From Candidatus Gallimonas intestinigallinarum (GTDB lineage Bacteria > Bacillota_A > Clostridia > Christensenellales > Borkfalkiaceae): DNA of 19,724 bases. A program made the position numbers and the translations under genes. How positions within the stretch are numbered: the stretch's first letter is position 1; every line of letters starts with the position of its first letter. A model generated the notes under the pieces. It was not told the DNA's origin and did not search any database. It saw nothing but the letters and a program-made list of their open reading frames with translations. Location of the stretch: assembly GCA_019116405.1 (NCBI GenBank), contig DXBS01000145.1, positions 1-19,724 of the forward strand, in the 5' to 3' direction. Positions 1 through 8,627 of the stretch are shown here, in pieces.

Positions 1-16
1 GGCAGGGATACCACGC

Positions 17-42
17 AAAAAAGCCCCATAAAGGGGCTTTTT
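17..42 (-). terminator. Duplicated intrinsic terminator, second copy
   Basis: This is an exact copy of the terminator at 176-201. On the minus strand a GCCCC/GGGGC stem with loop TTTAT is followed by six T. The flanking A and T runs and CCACGC/GCGTGG extend it into a much longer inverted repeat that includes the ACCA end of the upstream tRNA-like unit. Confidence 0.8.
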
Positions 43-45
43 GCG

Positions 46-172
46 TGGTGCACCCGGCGGGGATACTTCGGCGGCAAGCCGCCGCGTGCGCCTCGTCGTC
101 GGAATGCTTCCGCAAGCGGGCATTCCTCCTAGCGTCGGACGAACCCGGTGGGGCGATGCGGCAGAGATACCA
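46..172 (-). pseudogene. T-loop-interrupted tRNA-Arg-derived fragment
   Basis: On the minus strand this unit starts TGGTATCTCTGCC and ends with the same 19 nt as the real tRNA-Arg 3' end (ATCCCC through ACCA). A GGGTTCG matching the 5' half of the T-arm sits at 140-146. Between TTCG and ATCCCC lies a 75-nt insert (65-139). The insert contains two obvious hairpins: GGAATGC/GCATTCC around a CCG/CGG inner stem, and GGCGG-CTTG-CCGCC. No 5' acceptor strand, D-arm or Arg anticodon arm is recognisable, so it cannot be an ordinary tRNA. It could be a decayed tandem tRNA copy carrying an inserted repeat, or a structured RNA built on a tRNA 3' domain. Confidence 0.7.
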
Positions 173-175
173 CGC

Positions 176-1468
<1,293 letters not shown>

Positions 1469-1486
1469 CGGACGCAAACAATCTTC

Positions 1487-1515
1487 GTATAAAATTTATG
1501 AAAGTTGTCAATACC
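1487..1515 (+). promoter_or_regulatory. Possible sigma-F promoter of spoIIR
   Basis: GTATA (1487-1491), a 15-nt spacer and GTCAATACC (1507-1515) resemble the forespore sigma-F consensus (GYATA, 15 nt, GGNNANANT), with a mismatch at the second G and at the final T. spoIIR is known to be sigma-F dependent in Bacillus. A start near 1522 would remove most of the 5' arm of the hairpin at 1511-1538. Confidence 0.4.
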
Positions 1516-1538
1516 TTCCGCACAGATGCGGAGGGTAT
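1511..1538 (+). terminator. 12-bp hairpin after mnmA that contains the spoIIR ribosome site
   Basis: ATACCTTCCGCA pairs over 12 positions (one G-U) with TGCGGAGGGTAT around loop CAGA, followed by TTTT. It could end mnmA transcription weakly. The 3' arm contains GGAGGG (1530-1535), the only good ribosome site for spoIIR at 1545, so a readthrough transcript would bury it. Confidence 0.65.
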
Positions 1539-1544
1539 TTTGGT

Positions 1545-2075
1545 ATGAAAAAAGCGGCAGTTGTATTTCTCCTGGCGGCGGCGATCGGACTGATTGCGCT
1601 CCTTGCTTGCAGCACGCAGACGGGCGGGAGCGCGGCAAACACGGAGTACCTGCGCATCCATATCCGCGCCAATTCCAACGGGGAAGCGGACCAGGCGGTC
1701 AAGTACAAGGTGCGCGACGGCATCGTGGCGTACCTCACCCCGTTGGCGGCGTCCTGCACGACCAAGCAGCAGGCGATCAATGCCATCTCGGAAAATCTGA
1801 CGGGCATTGAGGCGGTCGCCGAACGCGTCCTGCGCGAGAACGGCTATTCCTACGGCGCGCGGGCGAGCATCCGGGCGGAGGAATTTCCCACGCGCGTCTA
1901 TGACGGCGTGACGCTGGAGGCGGGCGTATACGATGCGCTCATCGTCGAACTGGGGACGGGCGCGGGAGACAACTGGTGGTGCGTCGTCTATCCGCCGCTC
2001 TGCTTTACGGGCGGCAACGTCAGTGTGACCTACCGCAGCAAGATTTTGGAGATCATTGAAAGTTTTTTTGATTAG
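1545..2075 (+). CDS. spoIIR: Stage II sporulation protein R (SpoIIR)
   Basis: A 176-residue secreted signalling protein. In spore formers it is made in the forespore under sigma-F, exported to the intermembrane space, and triggers SpoIIGA to process pro-sigma-E in the mother cell. Seen: an N-terminal hydrophobic segment (about residues 4-22) ending LLACS, which could be a signal peptide or a lipobox; then the family hallmark YLRIHIRANSNGEADQAVKY followed by KVRD; and late motifs WWCVVYPPLCF. The frame stays open upstream inside mnmA, but ATG 1545 is preceded by GGAGGG at 10-nt spacing and starts the signal sequence. It is monocistronic, with a possible sigma-F promoter and a hairpin over the ribosome site. 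Confidence 0.93.
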   Translation: MKKAAVVFLLAAAIGLIALLACSTQTGGSAANTEYLRIHIRANSNGEADQAVKYKVRDGIVAYLTPLAASCTTKQQAINAISENLTGIEAVAERVLRENGYSYGARASIRAEEFPTRVYDGVTLEAGVYDALIVELGTGAGDNWWCVVYPPLCFTGGNVSVTYRSKILEIIESFFD

Positions 2076-2087
2076 TGCATTTGGGGT

Positions 2088-2113
2088 GCGCCTTTCGCTT
2101 TGGCGGAAGGCGC
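2088..2113 (+). terminator. Intrinsic terminator after spoIIR
   Basis: GCGCCTTTCGC pairs with GCGGAAGGCGC (11 bp, one wobble) around loop TTTG, 12 nt after the spoIIR stop. The following sequence is only moderately T-rich (CTTATATTTT). Confidence 0.6.
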
Positions 2114-2148
2114 GCCTTATATTTTGGCGCAAAAAATGGGATACGTCC

Positions 2149-2175
2149 GTGTAAAATGAAGCCGTCTGCATAATT
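2149..2175 (+). promoter_or_regulatory. Possible sigma-G promoter of sleB
   Basis: GTGTA (2149-2153), a 15-nt spacer and CATAATT (2169-2175) loosely match the late-forespore sigma-G consensus (GHATR and CATNHTA). sleB-ypeB is a sigma-G operon in Bacillus. One mismatch in each box. Confidence 0.3.
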
Positions 2176-2213
2176 TTTTCCCGAATTGCGCAAGGTGGAC
2201 GTAGGAGGACAGT

Positions 2214-2945
2214 ATGAAGAAAGGTTTGATGATCGGTGCGCTGTCGCTTGCACTGCTTGCAGCGGCGGTCGCGGGCGTCGCGGGCGGTCACGCCATGCAC
2301 GCCGAAACGCAGCTTGTCGCCGTCCAGACGGCGGTGCTGCGGCAGGGAAGCTCGGGCGGCGAGGTCAAGGAAGTCCAGCGCCGCCTGAAGAACTGGGGCT
2401 ACTATTCGGGCGCGGTGGACGGCATCTTCGGCGAAGGGACGCGCAAGGCAGTCATCAGTTTTCAGCAAAAGAACGGGCTGACGGCGGACGGCATCGTCGG
2501 CAAGGCGACCTATAAGGCGCTGGGCATGAACGACTCCTACAATGCGCTCAACGGCTCCTCTTCGAGCAGTTCGGGCGGCGTCAGCGGCTATACCTCGTCG
2601 GACGTCTACCTCATGGCAAAGGCGATCTATGCCGAGGGCAGAGGGGAGAGCTACACGGGGCAGGTCGCCATCGGCGCGGTCATCATGAACAGGGTTAAAA
2701 GCCCCGATTTCCCCAACACGATCGCGGGCGTCATCTACCAGAAGGGCGCCTTCACCGCGGTGGACGACGGGCAGATCAATCTGGAGCCCAACGACACGGC
2801 GTACCGCGCCGCGCGCGACGCCATCAACGGCTGGGATCCCACCTACGGGTGTCTGTACTACTACAACCCCGCCGTCGCGACCAGTTCATGGATCTTCGGC
2901 AGGGAAACGGTGACGGTCATCGGCAAGCACGTCTTTGCCATTTAA
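2214..2945 (+). CDS. sleB: Spore cortex-lytic enzyme SleB
   Basis: A 243-residue secreted lytic transglycosylase that degrades muramic-delta-lactam cortex peptidoglycan during germination. Seen: a signal peptide (about 1-30, ending GGHAMHA); a PG_binding_1 domain (about 42-103, with GEVKEVQRRLKNWGYY, VDGIFGEGTRKAVISFQQ and GLTADGIVGKATYKAL); a Ser/Gly linker; and a Hydrolase_2 domain (about 128-243) with AIYAEGRGE, where Glu141 is the expected catalytic acid, then VIMNRVKSPDFP and a C-terminal IGKHVFA. The length is slightly below Bacillus SleB. The ribosome site GGAGGA lies 7 nt before the ATG. It is followed 9 nt later by ypeB, the classical pair in which YpeB stabilises and restrains SleB in the dormant spore. 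Confidence 0.95.
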   Translation: MKKGLMIGALSLALLAAAVAGVAGGHAMHAETQLVAVQTAVLRQGSSGGEVKEVQRRLKNWGYYSGAVDGIFGEGTRKAVISFQQKNGLTADGIVGKATYKALGMNDSYNALNGSSSSSSGGVSGYTSSDVYLMAKAIYAEGRGESYTGQVAIGAVIMNRVKSPDFPNTIAGVIYQKGAFTAVDDGQINLEPNDTAYRAARDAINGWDPTYGCLYYYNPAVATSSWIFGRETVTVIGKHVFAI

Positions 2946-2954
2946 GGAGGAGTT

Positions 2955-4850
2955 ATGGAGAAAAAGATCGGGAAAAACATGTCCAGCGGCGCAAAAAAGG
3001 TAGAGGCGCTGGGCGACGACGCACAGCAGATAAAGCCGCAGGAGACTCCTGCGCGGCAGACCAAGGGCGTCCGTAAAACGCAGAAGCGCACAAGTCAGCA
3101 GAGCGCGGCGCAGCAGGCGGTGCAGGCGGAACAGGAGGCGGCGGACGCCCGCTTCGAAGCCGCCAAGGCGCGCGCTGCCAAAAAGGAAGCGAAGAAGCTT
3201 GCGCTCGCGCAGAAGAAGCAGGAAAAACTCACGCAAAAGCTGGAGGCGCGCGAGAAAAAGGAGGAGGCGGCCGCTGCGAGCAAGAGCGAGCGCGCGGAGA
3301 AGCTCGCCCGGAAGGCGGCAAGAAAGCAGATGCTCGCCACCGAGAGCGAAGCAGAGCGCACGGCGCGGCGCAACCGCGAAAAGCGCGCCCGCCTCGCTGA
3401 GCGCAGGCAAAAGCAGGAGGCGCGCGAACAGAAGCTCAAGGAAAAGCAGGAGGCGCGCAAGAAGGCGCAGGAGAGGCGCGCTTCGCAGCGCAGGGATAAC
3501 AAGAAGTCGGGCGGCGGCAAGAAGCGCGCGCCGGGCATCGGCGGCTGGATCGCCGCAGTCAGCGTGCTGGGGGCGGCGTGCCTTGCCTTGGCGACCGTCG
3601 TCACGGCGGGATATTTCCGCATGAACGACATGATGATGCAGTCGGCAAACGGATATCGCGCCACCCTCTACGAGCTGGTCTCCGTCTCCGAGGACATGGA
3701 CGACAACTTTGCAAAGCTGCGCATCTCCTCGGGCACGGGCGAACAGCGCACGCTGCTCACGGAGATCCTGGTGGACAGCGCCATCCTGGAGAGCGCGCTT
3801 GAAAAAATGCCCGTGGACGCGGCGACGGGGACGGACATGTCCTCCTTTATCAACCGCACGAACGCGACGGCGCGCGCCATGCTGCAAAAGCTCTCCTCGG
3901 GCGGCACGCTCACGCAGGAGGACCGCGAGCGCCTCGCGGCGCTGTACGAGACCAACGCGACGCTGTGCGCCGAACTCAACGACCTCGCGCTGCACACGCC
4001 CGCCGATCAGCTGCAGGCATTCTTTGACGGCGCGCAGGGGGACGTCACCAACCGCCTCTCCGAACTCGGGCAGGGCATGCGCGCGGAGCGCAAGGAGATA
4101 AGCGACGTCCCGTTCGCGGGCGAGGGCAACGTGGAGGACAATCAGCTCGCGGGCGTTGTGGAGATCACCGCGTCGGACGCCGAGCAGAAGGTGCGCCAGT
4201 ACTTTGAGGGCTACCATATTGCCGACGTCAGGCTGACGGGCGAGACGCTCGCGCGAGACGTCAGGGCGTACAACTTTGTGCTGACGGACGAGAACGGCAC
4301 GGAATTCTTTGCACAGGTCACCAAGAACGGCGGTCAGCTCGCCTTCTTTGACAGCTTCGAGGCATGCACCACCAAGAATTTCGATCTGGACAGCTGTGAT
4401 ACCATCGCGCAGGCGTATTTAAAGACGCTGGGCTATGAGCATCTGACGCCCGTCTGGTTCTCCGATGCGGGCATGGTCGCCTCCATCACCTACGTCGCCG
4501 AGATCGAGGGCGTGCGCGTCTATCCGGACATGATCCGCGTGCGCGTCTGCGAGGAGAAGGGCAGAGTGGTCGGTATGGATGCAAGGGGGTATCTCGTCAA
4601 CCACCACGGCGAGCGGAACACGTCGCCCGCCCTCAGCAAGGCGGAGGCGCAGGCAAAGCTCTCTTCCGATCTGGAGGTGAAGTCGGCGCATCTCGCGCTC
4701 ATCCCCGTGCGGGGCAGGGAGATGCTCACCTATGAGTTCGTCTGCATGAGCGGCGAGGAGCAGTTCATCCTCTACCTCGATGCCCGCACAGGCGAGGAAG
4801 TGCGCATCTTCCGCGTGCACGCGAGCGCGCAGGGCAGCTACCTTTCGTAA
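2955..4850 (+). CDS. ypeB: Germination protein YpeB with a long charged N-terminal extension
   Basis: A 631-residue membrane-anchored partner of SleB, needed for SleB to accumulate and stay inactive in the spore. Residues 1-190 are almost entirely Lys, Arg, Glu, Ala and Gln with a long predicted coiled coil. A transmembrane helix follows (about 196-218, GIGGWIAAVSVLGAACLALA). The YpeB body begins with YRATLYELVSVSEDMDDNFA. PepSY-type repeats are visible from about residue 405 (DAEQKVRQYFEGYHIADVRL) and near the C-terminus (LSKAEAQAKLSSDLEV). Bacillus YpeB is about 450 residues with only a short stretch before the helix, so the extension accounts for the extra length. The start has AAGGAGGA 5 nt upstream and no stop is seen before the helix. 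It is co-transcribed with sleB and ends at the terminator at 4871. Confidence 0.92.
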   Translation: MEKKIGKNMSSGAKKVEALGDDAQQIKPQETPARQTKGVRKTQKRTSQQSAAQQAVQAEQEAADARFEAAKARAAKKEAKKLALAQKKQEKLTQKLEAREKKEEAAAASKSERAEKLARKAARKQMLATESEAERTARRNREKRARLAERRQKQEAREQKLKEKQEARKKAQERRASQRRDNKKSGGGKKRAPGIGGWIAAVSVLGAACLALATVVTAGYFRMNDMMMQSANGYRATLYELVSVSEDMDDNFAKLRISSGTGEQRTLLTEILVDSAILESALEKMPVDAATGTDMSSFINRTNATARAMLQKLSSGGTLTQEDRERLAALYETNATLCAELNDLALHTPADQLQAFFDGAQGDVTNRLSELGQGMRAERKEISDVPFAGEGNVEDNQLAGVVEITASDAEQKVRQYFEGYHIADVRLTGETLARDVRAYNFVLTDENGTEFFAQVTKNGGQLAFFDSFEACTTKNFDLDSCDTIAQAYLKTLGYEHLTPVWFSDAGMVASITYVAEIEGVRVYPDMIRVRVCEEKGRVVGMDARGYLVNHHGERNTSPALSKAEAQAKLSSDLEVKSAHLALIPVRGREMLTYEFVCMSGEEQFILYLDARTGEEVRIFRVHASAQGSYLS

Positions 4851-4870
4851 CGGAACATTGCATGAAACAG

Positions 4871-4892
4871 CCGGGCAATTGCCCGGTTTTTT
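4871..4892 (+). terminator. Intrinsic terminator of sleB-ypeB
   Basis: CCGGGC and GCCCGG pair around loop AATT, followed by T6, 20 nt after the ypeB stop. Confidence 0.9.
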
Positions 4893-4977
4893 CTTGGAAA
4901 AATTGCGCCTGCCGTCCGCCGCGCGGGATGCGGAACGTGACAAAATCAACTTCTTGACAGAAAGCGCGCGCAAACTC

Positions 4978-5006
4978 TTGCAAAATGGCGCGATTTGAAG
5001 TAAAAT
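4978..5006 (+). promoter_or_regulatory. Promoter of the trmL operon
   Basis: TTGCAA (4978-4983), a 17-nt spacer and TAAAAT (5001-5006), 62 nt before the trmL start. A perfect TTGACA at 4954-4959 lacks a matching -10 at normal spacing. Confidence 0.6.
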
Positions 5007-5068
5007 AGGCATAGTGTACGGGCATTTGTGCGCCCGCTTCACAAAAGAGATCGGAACGGGAGGGAGTT

Positions 5069-5560
5069 ATGTTTCACGTCGTGCTGGTACAGCCGGAGAT
5101 CCCGCAGAACACGGGCAATATCGCGCGCACCTGCGCCGCGACGGGCTGTACGCTGCACCTCGTCCGTCCGCTCGGGTTTGAAATTTCCGATAAATACCTG
5201 AGGCGCGCGGGGCTGGATTACTGGCACCTCGTCAACGTGGAAGTGCATGAGAGCCTCGAAGCCTTTCTTGCGCAGTACCCCGCGGCAAGGCTGCACCTGT
5301 TCACGACCAAGGCAAAGCGGACGTATACGCAGGCGCAGTACCGCGCGGGGGACTTCCTCGTGTTCGGGCGGGAGACGCGCGGGCTGGACGAAGAATTTTT
5401 AGTGCAGCACCCCGAGGAATGCGTCCGCATTCCCATGCGGGAGGAGGCGCGCTCCTTAAACCTCTCCAACAGCGTTGCGATCGCCGTGTATGAGGGCCTG
5501 CGGCAGAACGATTTTGCCGCCCTCGCGCAGGAAGGCGACCTGCACCGCCTTACATGGTGA
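5069..5560 (+). CDS. trmL: tRNA (cytidine/uridine-34-2'-O)-methyltransferase TrmL
   Basis: A 163-residue SPOUT-class methyltransferase that adds a 2'-O-methyl to the wobble base of tRNA-Leu isoacceptors using S-adenosylmethionine. Seen: motif 1 LVQPEIPQNTGNIARTCAAT (about 6-25), LHLVRPLGFEISDKYLRRAG, DYWHL, then the trefoil-knot motifs FGRETRGL, RIPMREEARSLNLSNSVAIA and VYEGLRQ. The length is normal for TrmL/YibK with no extra RNA-binding domain. The ribosome site GGGAGGG lies 6 nt before the ATG. The stop overlaps the start of the next gene (ATGGTGA), which indicates translational coupling. Together with mnmA this makes two wobble-base modifiers in the window, though they are not adjacent. 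Confidence 0.93.
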   Translation: MFHVVLVQPEIPQNTGNIARTCAATGCTLHLVRPLGFEISDKYLRRAGLDYWHLVNVEVHESLEAFLAQYPAARLHLFTTKAKRTYTQAQYRAGDFLVFGRETRGLDEEFLVQHPEECVRIPMREEARSLNLSNSVAIAVYEGLRQNDFAALAQEGDLHRLTW

Positions 5561-6621
5561 GGCGGTTCGCGCCCGTGCTTGCTGCCATACTCTGGCTGGC
5601 GGGGACAATTCTGCTGTTTTTGCCCCTGCCGCAAAGTATCGCGGCGGAGGAAAAATATCTCTGTTTTTGGGAGAGCGGCGTGACGGAGGAGAGCTACGCC
5701 TCTGCCTTTGCCGATTTTGCGGGCGCGGACGAGGCGCGCATTTTTTTGCAAAGGGACGGAAAGACGGGCGTGATCGCCCCGTCGCAGGCATACGGCGCGG
5801 CATACCGGACGCTGGATGCGGGCAGCTATCCGGAGGTGCTCTCCCTCTCGCAGGAGGGCTGCACGCGGCTGGAGCGCGCGGCACTCGTGCGCATCTTCTC
5901 GCGCAGGCTCTGGTACGCGAACGGGTTGTTTGTCTGGAACGGCGAGACGCTCGTCCCTGTCGACGCGACGCGCAGCGATCATGACGGCACGCTCACTCTC
6001 TTTGCGGGCTTCCCCACGGCGGAGACCATCGCAGAGCTCGGCGTGACGACGATACATTGCCGCGAGGGCGTGGAGCTTTCCGCTGCCCGCCTCGAAGGGA
6101 CGCAGGTTGCGCGCATTCTCGTTGCTCCGCCCTATGCTTCGGACGGGAGCGTCGTCACACTGGAGACGGCGGGCGGCAGGCGCATCGTGTGCGCCGCGCC
6201 GACGGCGACCTCGCTCATCCTGCCCGACGCGGACTATGCGGACGAGGGCGCGCTCGCTGCCTGCACCTCGCTCTGCGAACTGACGCTGCCCTTCGTCGGG
6301 AGTGCGAAGAGCAGCGCGGGGAGCAACTTCGAAGGGCTGTTTGCTCACCTGTTTGTCTCAGATTTCAGGTACCGTGTGCCGGAAACGCTTACCAAAGTCA
6401 CGGTGACGGGCGGCGTGCTCGCGGCAAACGCGTTCTATGCCTGCCCGAGGATCGAAGAGGTGAATGCCTGCACCGTTCCCGCGCAGAATATCGATGCGGA
6501 CGCCTTTGTCGGCATGGCGGGTCTCCGATCGCTGCACACGCCGCGCGCCGACGTGCGCCTGACGGGAAGTTTTACAGCATCGCCGCTTGCCTGCGGCTGT
6601 ACGCAATATACAAGGATATAA
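5554..6621 (+). CDS. Secreted BspA-like leucine-rich repeat protein
   Basis: A 355-residue protein of unknown role. An N-terminal hydrophobic stretch (about residues 8-31, ending QSIAAEE) is a likely signal peptide. The middle is not recognisable by eye. The second half shows BspA/LRR_5-like repeats: ALAACTSLCELTLPFVGSAK, then RVPETLTKVTVTGGVLAANA, then FYACPRIEEVNACTVPAQNI and DADAFVGMAGLRSLHTP. Family members are extracellular or surface proteins that bind host or cell-wall ligands, but no sorting signal is visible at this C-terminus. It starts inside the trmL stop, so it is coupled to trmL, and cls follows 31 nt later. The pairing of a tRNA methylase with a secreted repeat protein is unusual. 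Confidence 0.75.
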   Translation: MVRRFAPVLAAILWLAGTILLFLPLPQSIAAEEKYLCFWESGVTEESYASAFADFAGADEARIFLQRDGKTGVIAPSQAYGAAYRTLDAGSYPEVLSLSQEGCTRLERAALVRIFSRRLWYANGLFVWNGETLVPVDATRSDHDGTLTLFAGFPTAETIAELGVTTIHCREGVELSAARLEGTQVARILVAPPYASDGSVVTLETAGGRRIVCAAPTATSLILPDADYADEGALAACTSLCELTLPFVGSAKSSAGSNFEGLFAHLFVSDFRYRVPETLTKVTVTGGVLAANAFYACPRIEEVNACTVPAQNIDADAFVGMAGLRSLHTPRADVRLTGSFTASPLACGCTQYTRI

Positions 6622-6652
6622 CAACGCGCCGCAGGGCGGAAGGAGGAGAAAA

Positions 6653-8233
6653 ATGCTCAAAAAACTGTTCAGTCGGTTTTTCATCGTCGCCATGACCATC
6701 CTTTTGCTCTTTCTGGTCGAAGTCGGCGTCACCGTCGGGCTCGGTTATTTTTTGACCTATCTCCTCATTCTGCTGATCAACGAGCAGTTTGCGGCGTCCT
6801 GGGGCATCCTCATCGTACAGGCGATCTCGGGCATCGTCGTGTTCATCACCGCCATTCACGCCGCCAACCGCGACATGGTCCCCGAGACCAAGATCCCGTG
6901 GATCTTGTGCATCATCGCGCTCGGACTGTTCGGCGTCGCCATCTACACGACCTTTTCCTCTCACCGCCCCAGCCGCAAGAACCGCACGCGCGCGATACAG
7001 ATCTTTGAAAATGCCCGTCAGTTTGAAGATGGCGGCGTTCCGCGCGCCCGCCTGGATGCAGAGATGCGCCGCTGGTCGGACGTAAGCGAGGCGCTCTTGA
7101 GCAGCAACGACGCGGCGCTCGTCTACGAGAACACCAAGACGGAGTACTTCCCCGTTGGCGAGGCGTTCCGCACCCGCCTCATTGCCGATCTGGAGCGCGC
7201 CGAGAAATACATCTTCATGGAGTACTTCATCATCAAGAAAGGCGAATTCTGGAACGAGATCCTCGAAGTGCTCGCGCGCAAGGTAAAAGAGGGCGTCGAG
7301 GTGCGCTTCATGTACGACGATATCGGCTGCATGGGCTGCGTCAATACCTTTTATCCCAAAAAGCTTCAAAAGCTCGGCATCAAGTGCCATAAGTTTTCCC
7401 CCTTCGTGCCCGTGCTCTCCAACGTGCACAACAACCGCGACCATAGAAAGATCACCGTCATCGACGGCAAGATCGGCTATACGGGCGGCATCAATCTCGC
7501 CGACGAGTACGTCAACATCAATTCCCCCTTCGGACACTGGAAGGATACCGCCATCCGCCTGGAGGGCGAGGGCGTCAAGGGGCTGCTGCTCATGTTCTTG
7601 AAGCTTTTTAACCTCTCGGCAAAGGGGGAGGCGGAGGACTTCATTCCCTATATCCCCAAGACGTATGAAAAATTCGAAGGACAGGGCTTCGTGCAGCCGT
7701 ACGGCAGCGGGCCGCGCCCCGTCTATCCGCGCAGCGTGGGCGAGGACGTGTATATCAACATTCTGAGCATGGCGCGTCACTATGTGTGGATCATGACGCC
7801 CTATCTCATCATCGACTACCGCATGCGCGAGGCGCTCGTTCTCGCGGCGGAGCGCGGCGTGGACGTGCGCATCATCACGCCGCACATTCCCGATAAAAAG
7901 GTGGCGTTTGCGCTCACCCGCTCCAACTATATGGCGCTCATCAAGGGCGGCGTCAAGATCTATGAGTATATGCCCGGGTTTGTGCATGCCAAGGGATTCC
8001 TGGCGGACGATAAGGCGGCGGTCGTCGGGACGATCAACCTCGATTATCGCTCTTTCCTGCATCATTATGAAAACGCTGTCTTTATGTATGATACGGCGGC
8101 GATCCCCGCCATCAAGGAGGACATGCTTCGCACGATCGCCGCATCCTCCCTGCAGACGCAGGAGGATGCCAAGAAGAACGTCGTCTGGCGGTGGGTATGC
8201 GAGATCGCCAAACTGTTTGCGCCTCTTTTTTAA
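6653..8233 (+). CDS. cls: Cardiolipin synthase, phospholipase D type
   Basis: A 526-residue membrane enzyme that condenses two phosphatidylglycerol molecules into cardiolipin and glycerol. Seen: hydrophobic N-terminal helices in about residues 8-105 (VAMTILLLFLVEVGV; YFLTYLLILLI; ILIVQAISGIVVFITAI; IPWILCIIALGLFGVAIYTT); a linker; and two PLD domains with HKD motifs. The first has H264-R-K266 in HNNRDHRKITVIDGKIGYTG. The second has H445-A-K447 in HAKGFLADDKAAVVGTINLD. Both are intact. Length is typical. ATG 6653 has AAGGAGGA upstream; the 22 residues of open frame before it lie inside the preceding gene. It is probably in one operon with trmL and the LRR gene. Confidence 0.93.
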   Translation: MLKKLFSRFFIVAMTILLLFLVEVGVTVGLGYFLTYLLILLINEQFAASWGILIVQAISGIVVFITAIHAANRDMVPETKIPWILCIIALGLFGVAIYTTFSSHRPSRKNRTRAIQIFENARQFEDGGVPRARLDAEMRRWSDVSEALLSSNDAALVYENTKTEYFPVGEAFRTRLIADLERAEKYIFMEYFIIKKGEFWNEILEVLARKVKEGVEVRFMYDDIGCMGCVNTFYPKKLQKLGIKCHKFSPFVPVLSNVHNNRDHRKITVIDGKIGYTGGINLADEYVNINSPFGHWKDTAIRLEGEGVKGLLLMFLKLFNLSAKGEAEDFIPYIPKTYEKFEGQGFVQPYGSGPRPVYPRSVGEDVYINILSMARHYVWIMTPYLIIDYRMREALVLAAERGVDVRIITPHIPDKKVAFALTRSNYMALIKGGVKIYEYMPGFVHAKGFLADDKAAVVGTINLDYRSFLHHYENAVFMYDTAAIPAIKEDMLRTIAASSLQTQEDAKKNVVWRWVCEIAKLFAPLF

Positions 8234-8277
8234 GGCGATACAAACCGCCCGTGCGGCGGACGATTACGGAGGAAGTT

Positions 8278-8523
8278 ATGATCCATTCTCTTTCGGGCGG
8301 CGTGCTCTCGGACGGCGAGGTGTACACCTTCGCCAAGGTGGACGTGGCGGGCACGCCCCGCTGGTATCTTGCGCCGTTCAAGGTCGAGGCGGGCGCAAAG
8401 GTGCTCGTTCCCTTCGAACGTGAGAATGCGGAGGGGGTCGTTGTCCGCACGGAGAACTGCACCCGTCAGACCGCGCCCGTGCCCGTCGGCAGGGCAAGGC
8501 GCATTTTGCGTATTTTATCGTGA
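8278..8523 (+). CDS. Small 81-residue protein resembling the PriA N-terminal fold
   Basis: An 81-residue protein that I cannot name. It is predicted mostly beta strand. The stretch WYLAPFKVEAGAKVLVPFER followed by ENAEGVVVRTE reminds me of the beta-barrel start of the primosomal helicase PriA (VxVPFGxRxxxGxVV), but there is no helicase domain and this is an analogy only. The ribosome site GGAGGAAG lies 3 to 5 nt before the ATG. It follows cls by 44 nt on the same strand, so it may be the last gene of the trmL-cls operon. A strong stem-loop follows at 8540. Confidence 0.7.
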   Translation: MIHSLSGGVLSDGEVYTFAKVDVAGTPRWYLAPFKVEAGAKVLVPFERENAEGVVVRTENCTRQTAPVPVGRARRILRILS

Positions 8524-8534
8524 CATTGTAATAT
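8506..8534 (+). promoter_or_regulatory. Weak promoter candidate before the ABC pair
   Basis: TTGCGT (8506-8511), 17 nt, TAATAT (8529-8534) overlaps the end of the 81-residue gene. Both boxes are partial matches. If used, the transcript would begin at the stem-loop at 8540-8573. Confidence 0.25.
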
Positions 8535-8539
8535 GCTGT

Positions 8540-8573
8540 GCGCCCCTGCGCGGAATCCTCCGCGCAGGGGCGC
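8540..8573 (+). other. 15-bp perfect stem-loop, terminator or leader structure
   Basis: GCGCCCCTGCGCGGA pairs without mismatch with TCCGCGCAGGGGCGC around loop ATCC. There is no T-run after it, so it is not a standard terminator. A second smaller stem GGCGGGA/TCCCGCC (8589-8608) follows before the ABC gene. Confidence 0.75.
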
Positions 8574-8627
8574 GCGTCGGAATCAACGGGCGGGACGACC
8601 ATCCCGCCGATACGAAAGGAGAGAACT

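Noticed and set aside
46..172. A second functional tRNA-Arg
   Set aside because: Only the T-loop second half, acceptor 3' strand and CCA match. There is no 5' acceptor strand, D-arm or anticodon arm, and the T-loop holds a 75-nt insert.
2886..4217. 443-codon open frame on the minus strand opposite sleB/ypeB
   Set aside because: It is rich in Arg/Leu/Ala/His, has no recognisable domain or ribosome site, and is a reading-frame shadow of the GC-rich ypeB gene, which has clear family features.
6572..8065. 497-codon open frame on the minus strand opposite cls
   Set aside because: It is the antisense shadow of cardiolipin synthase, whose two HKD motifs show the coding strand. Composition (His, Asp, Arg, Val) is typical of antisense frames.
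8538..8627. ATG start for the first ABC subunit at 8538
   Set aside because: The 30 extra residues would be encoded by the long stem-loop. TTG 8628 has a good ribosome site and gives the normal N-terminus.
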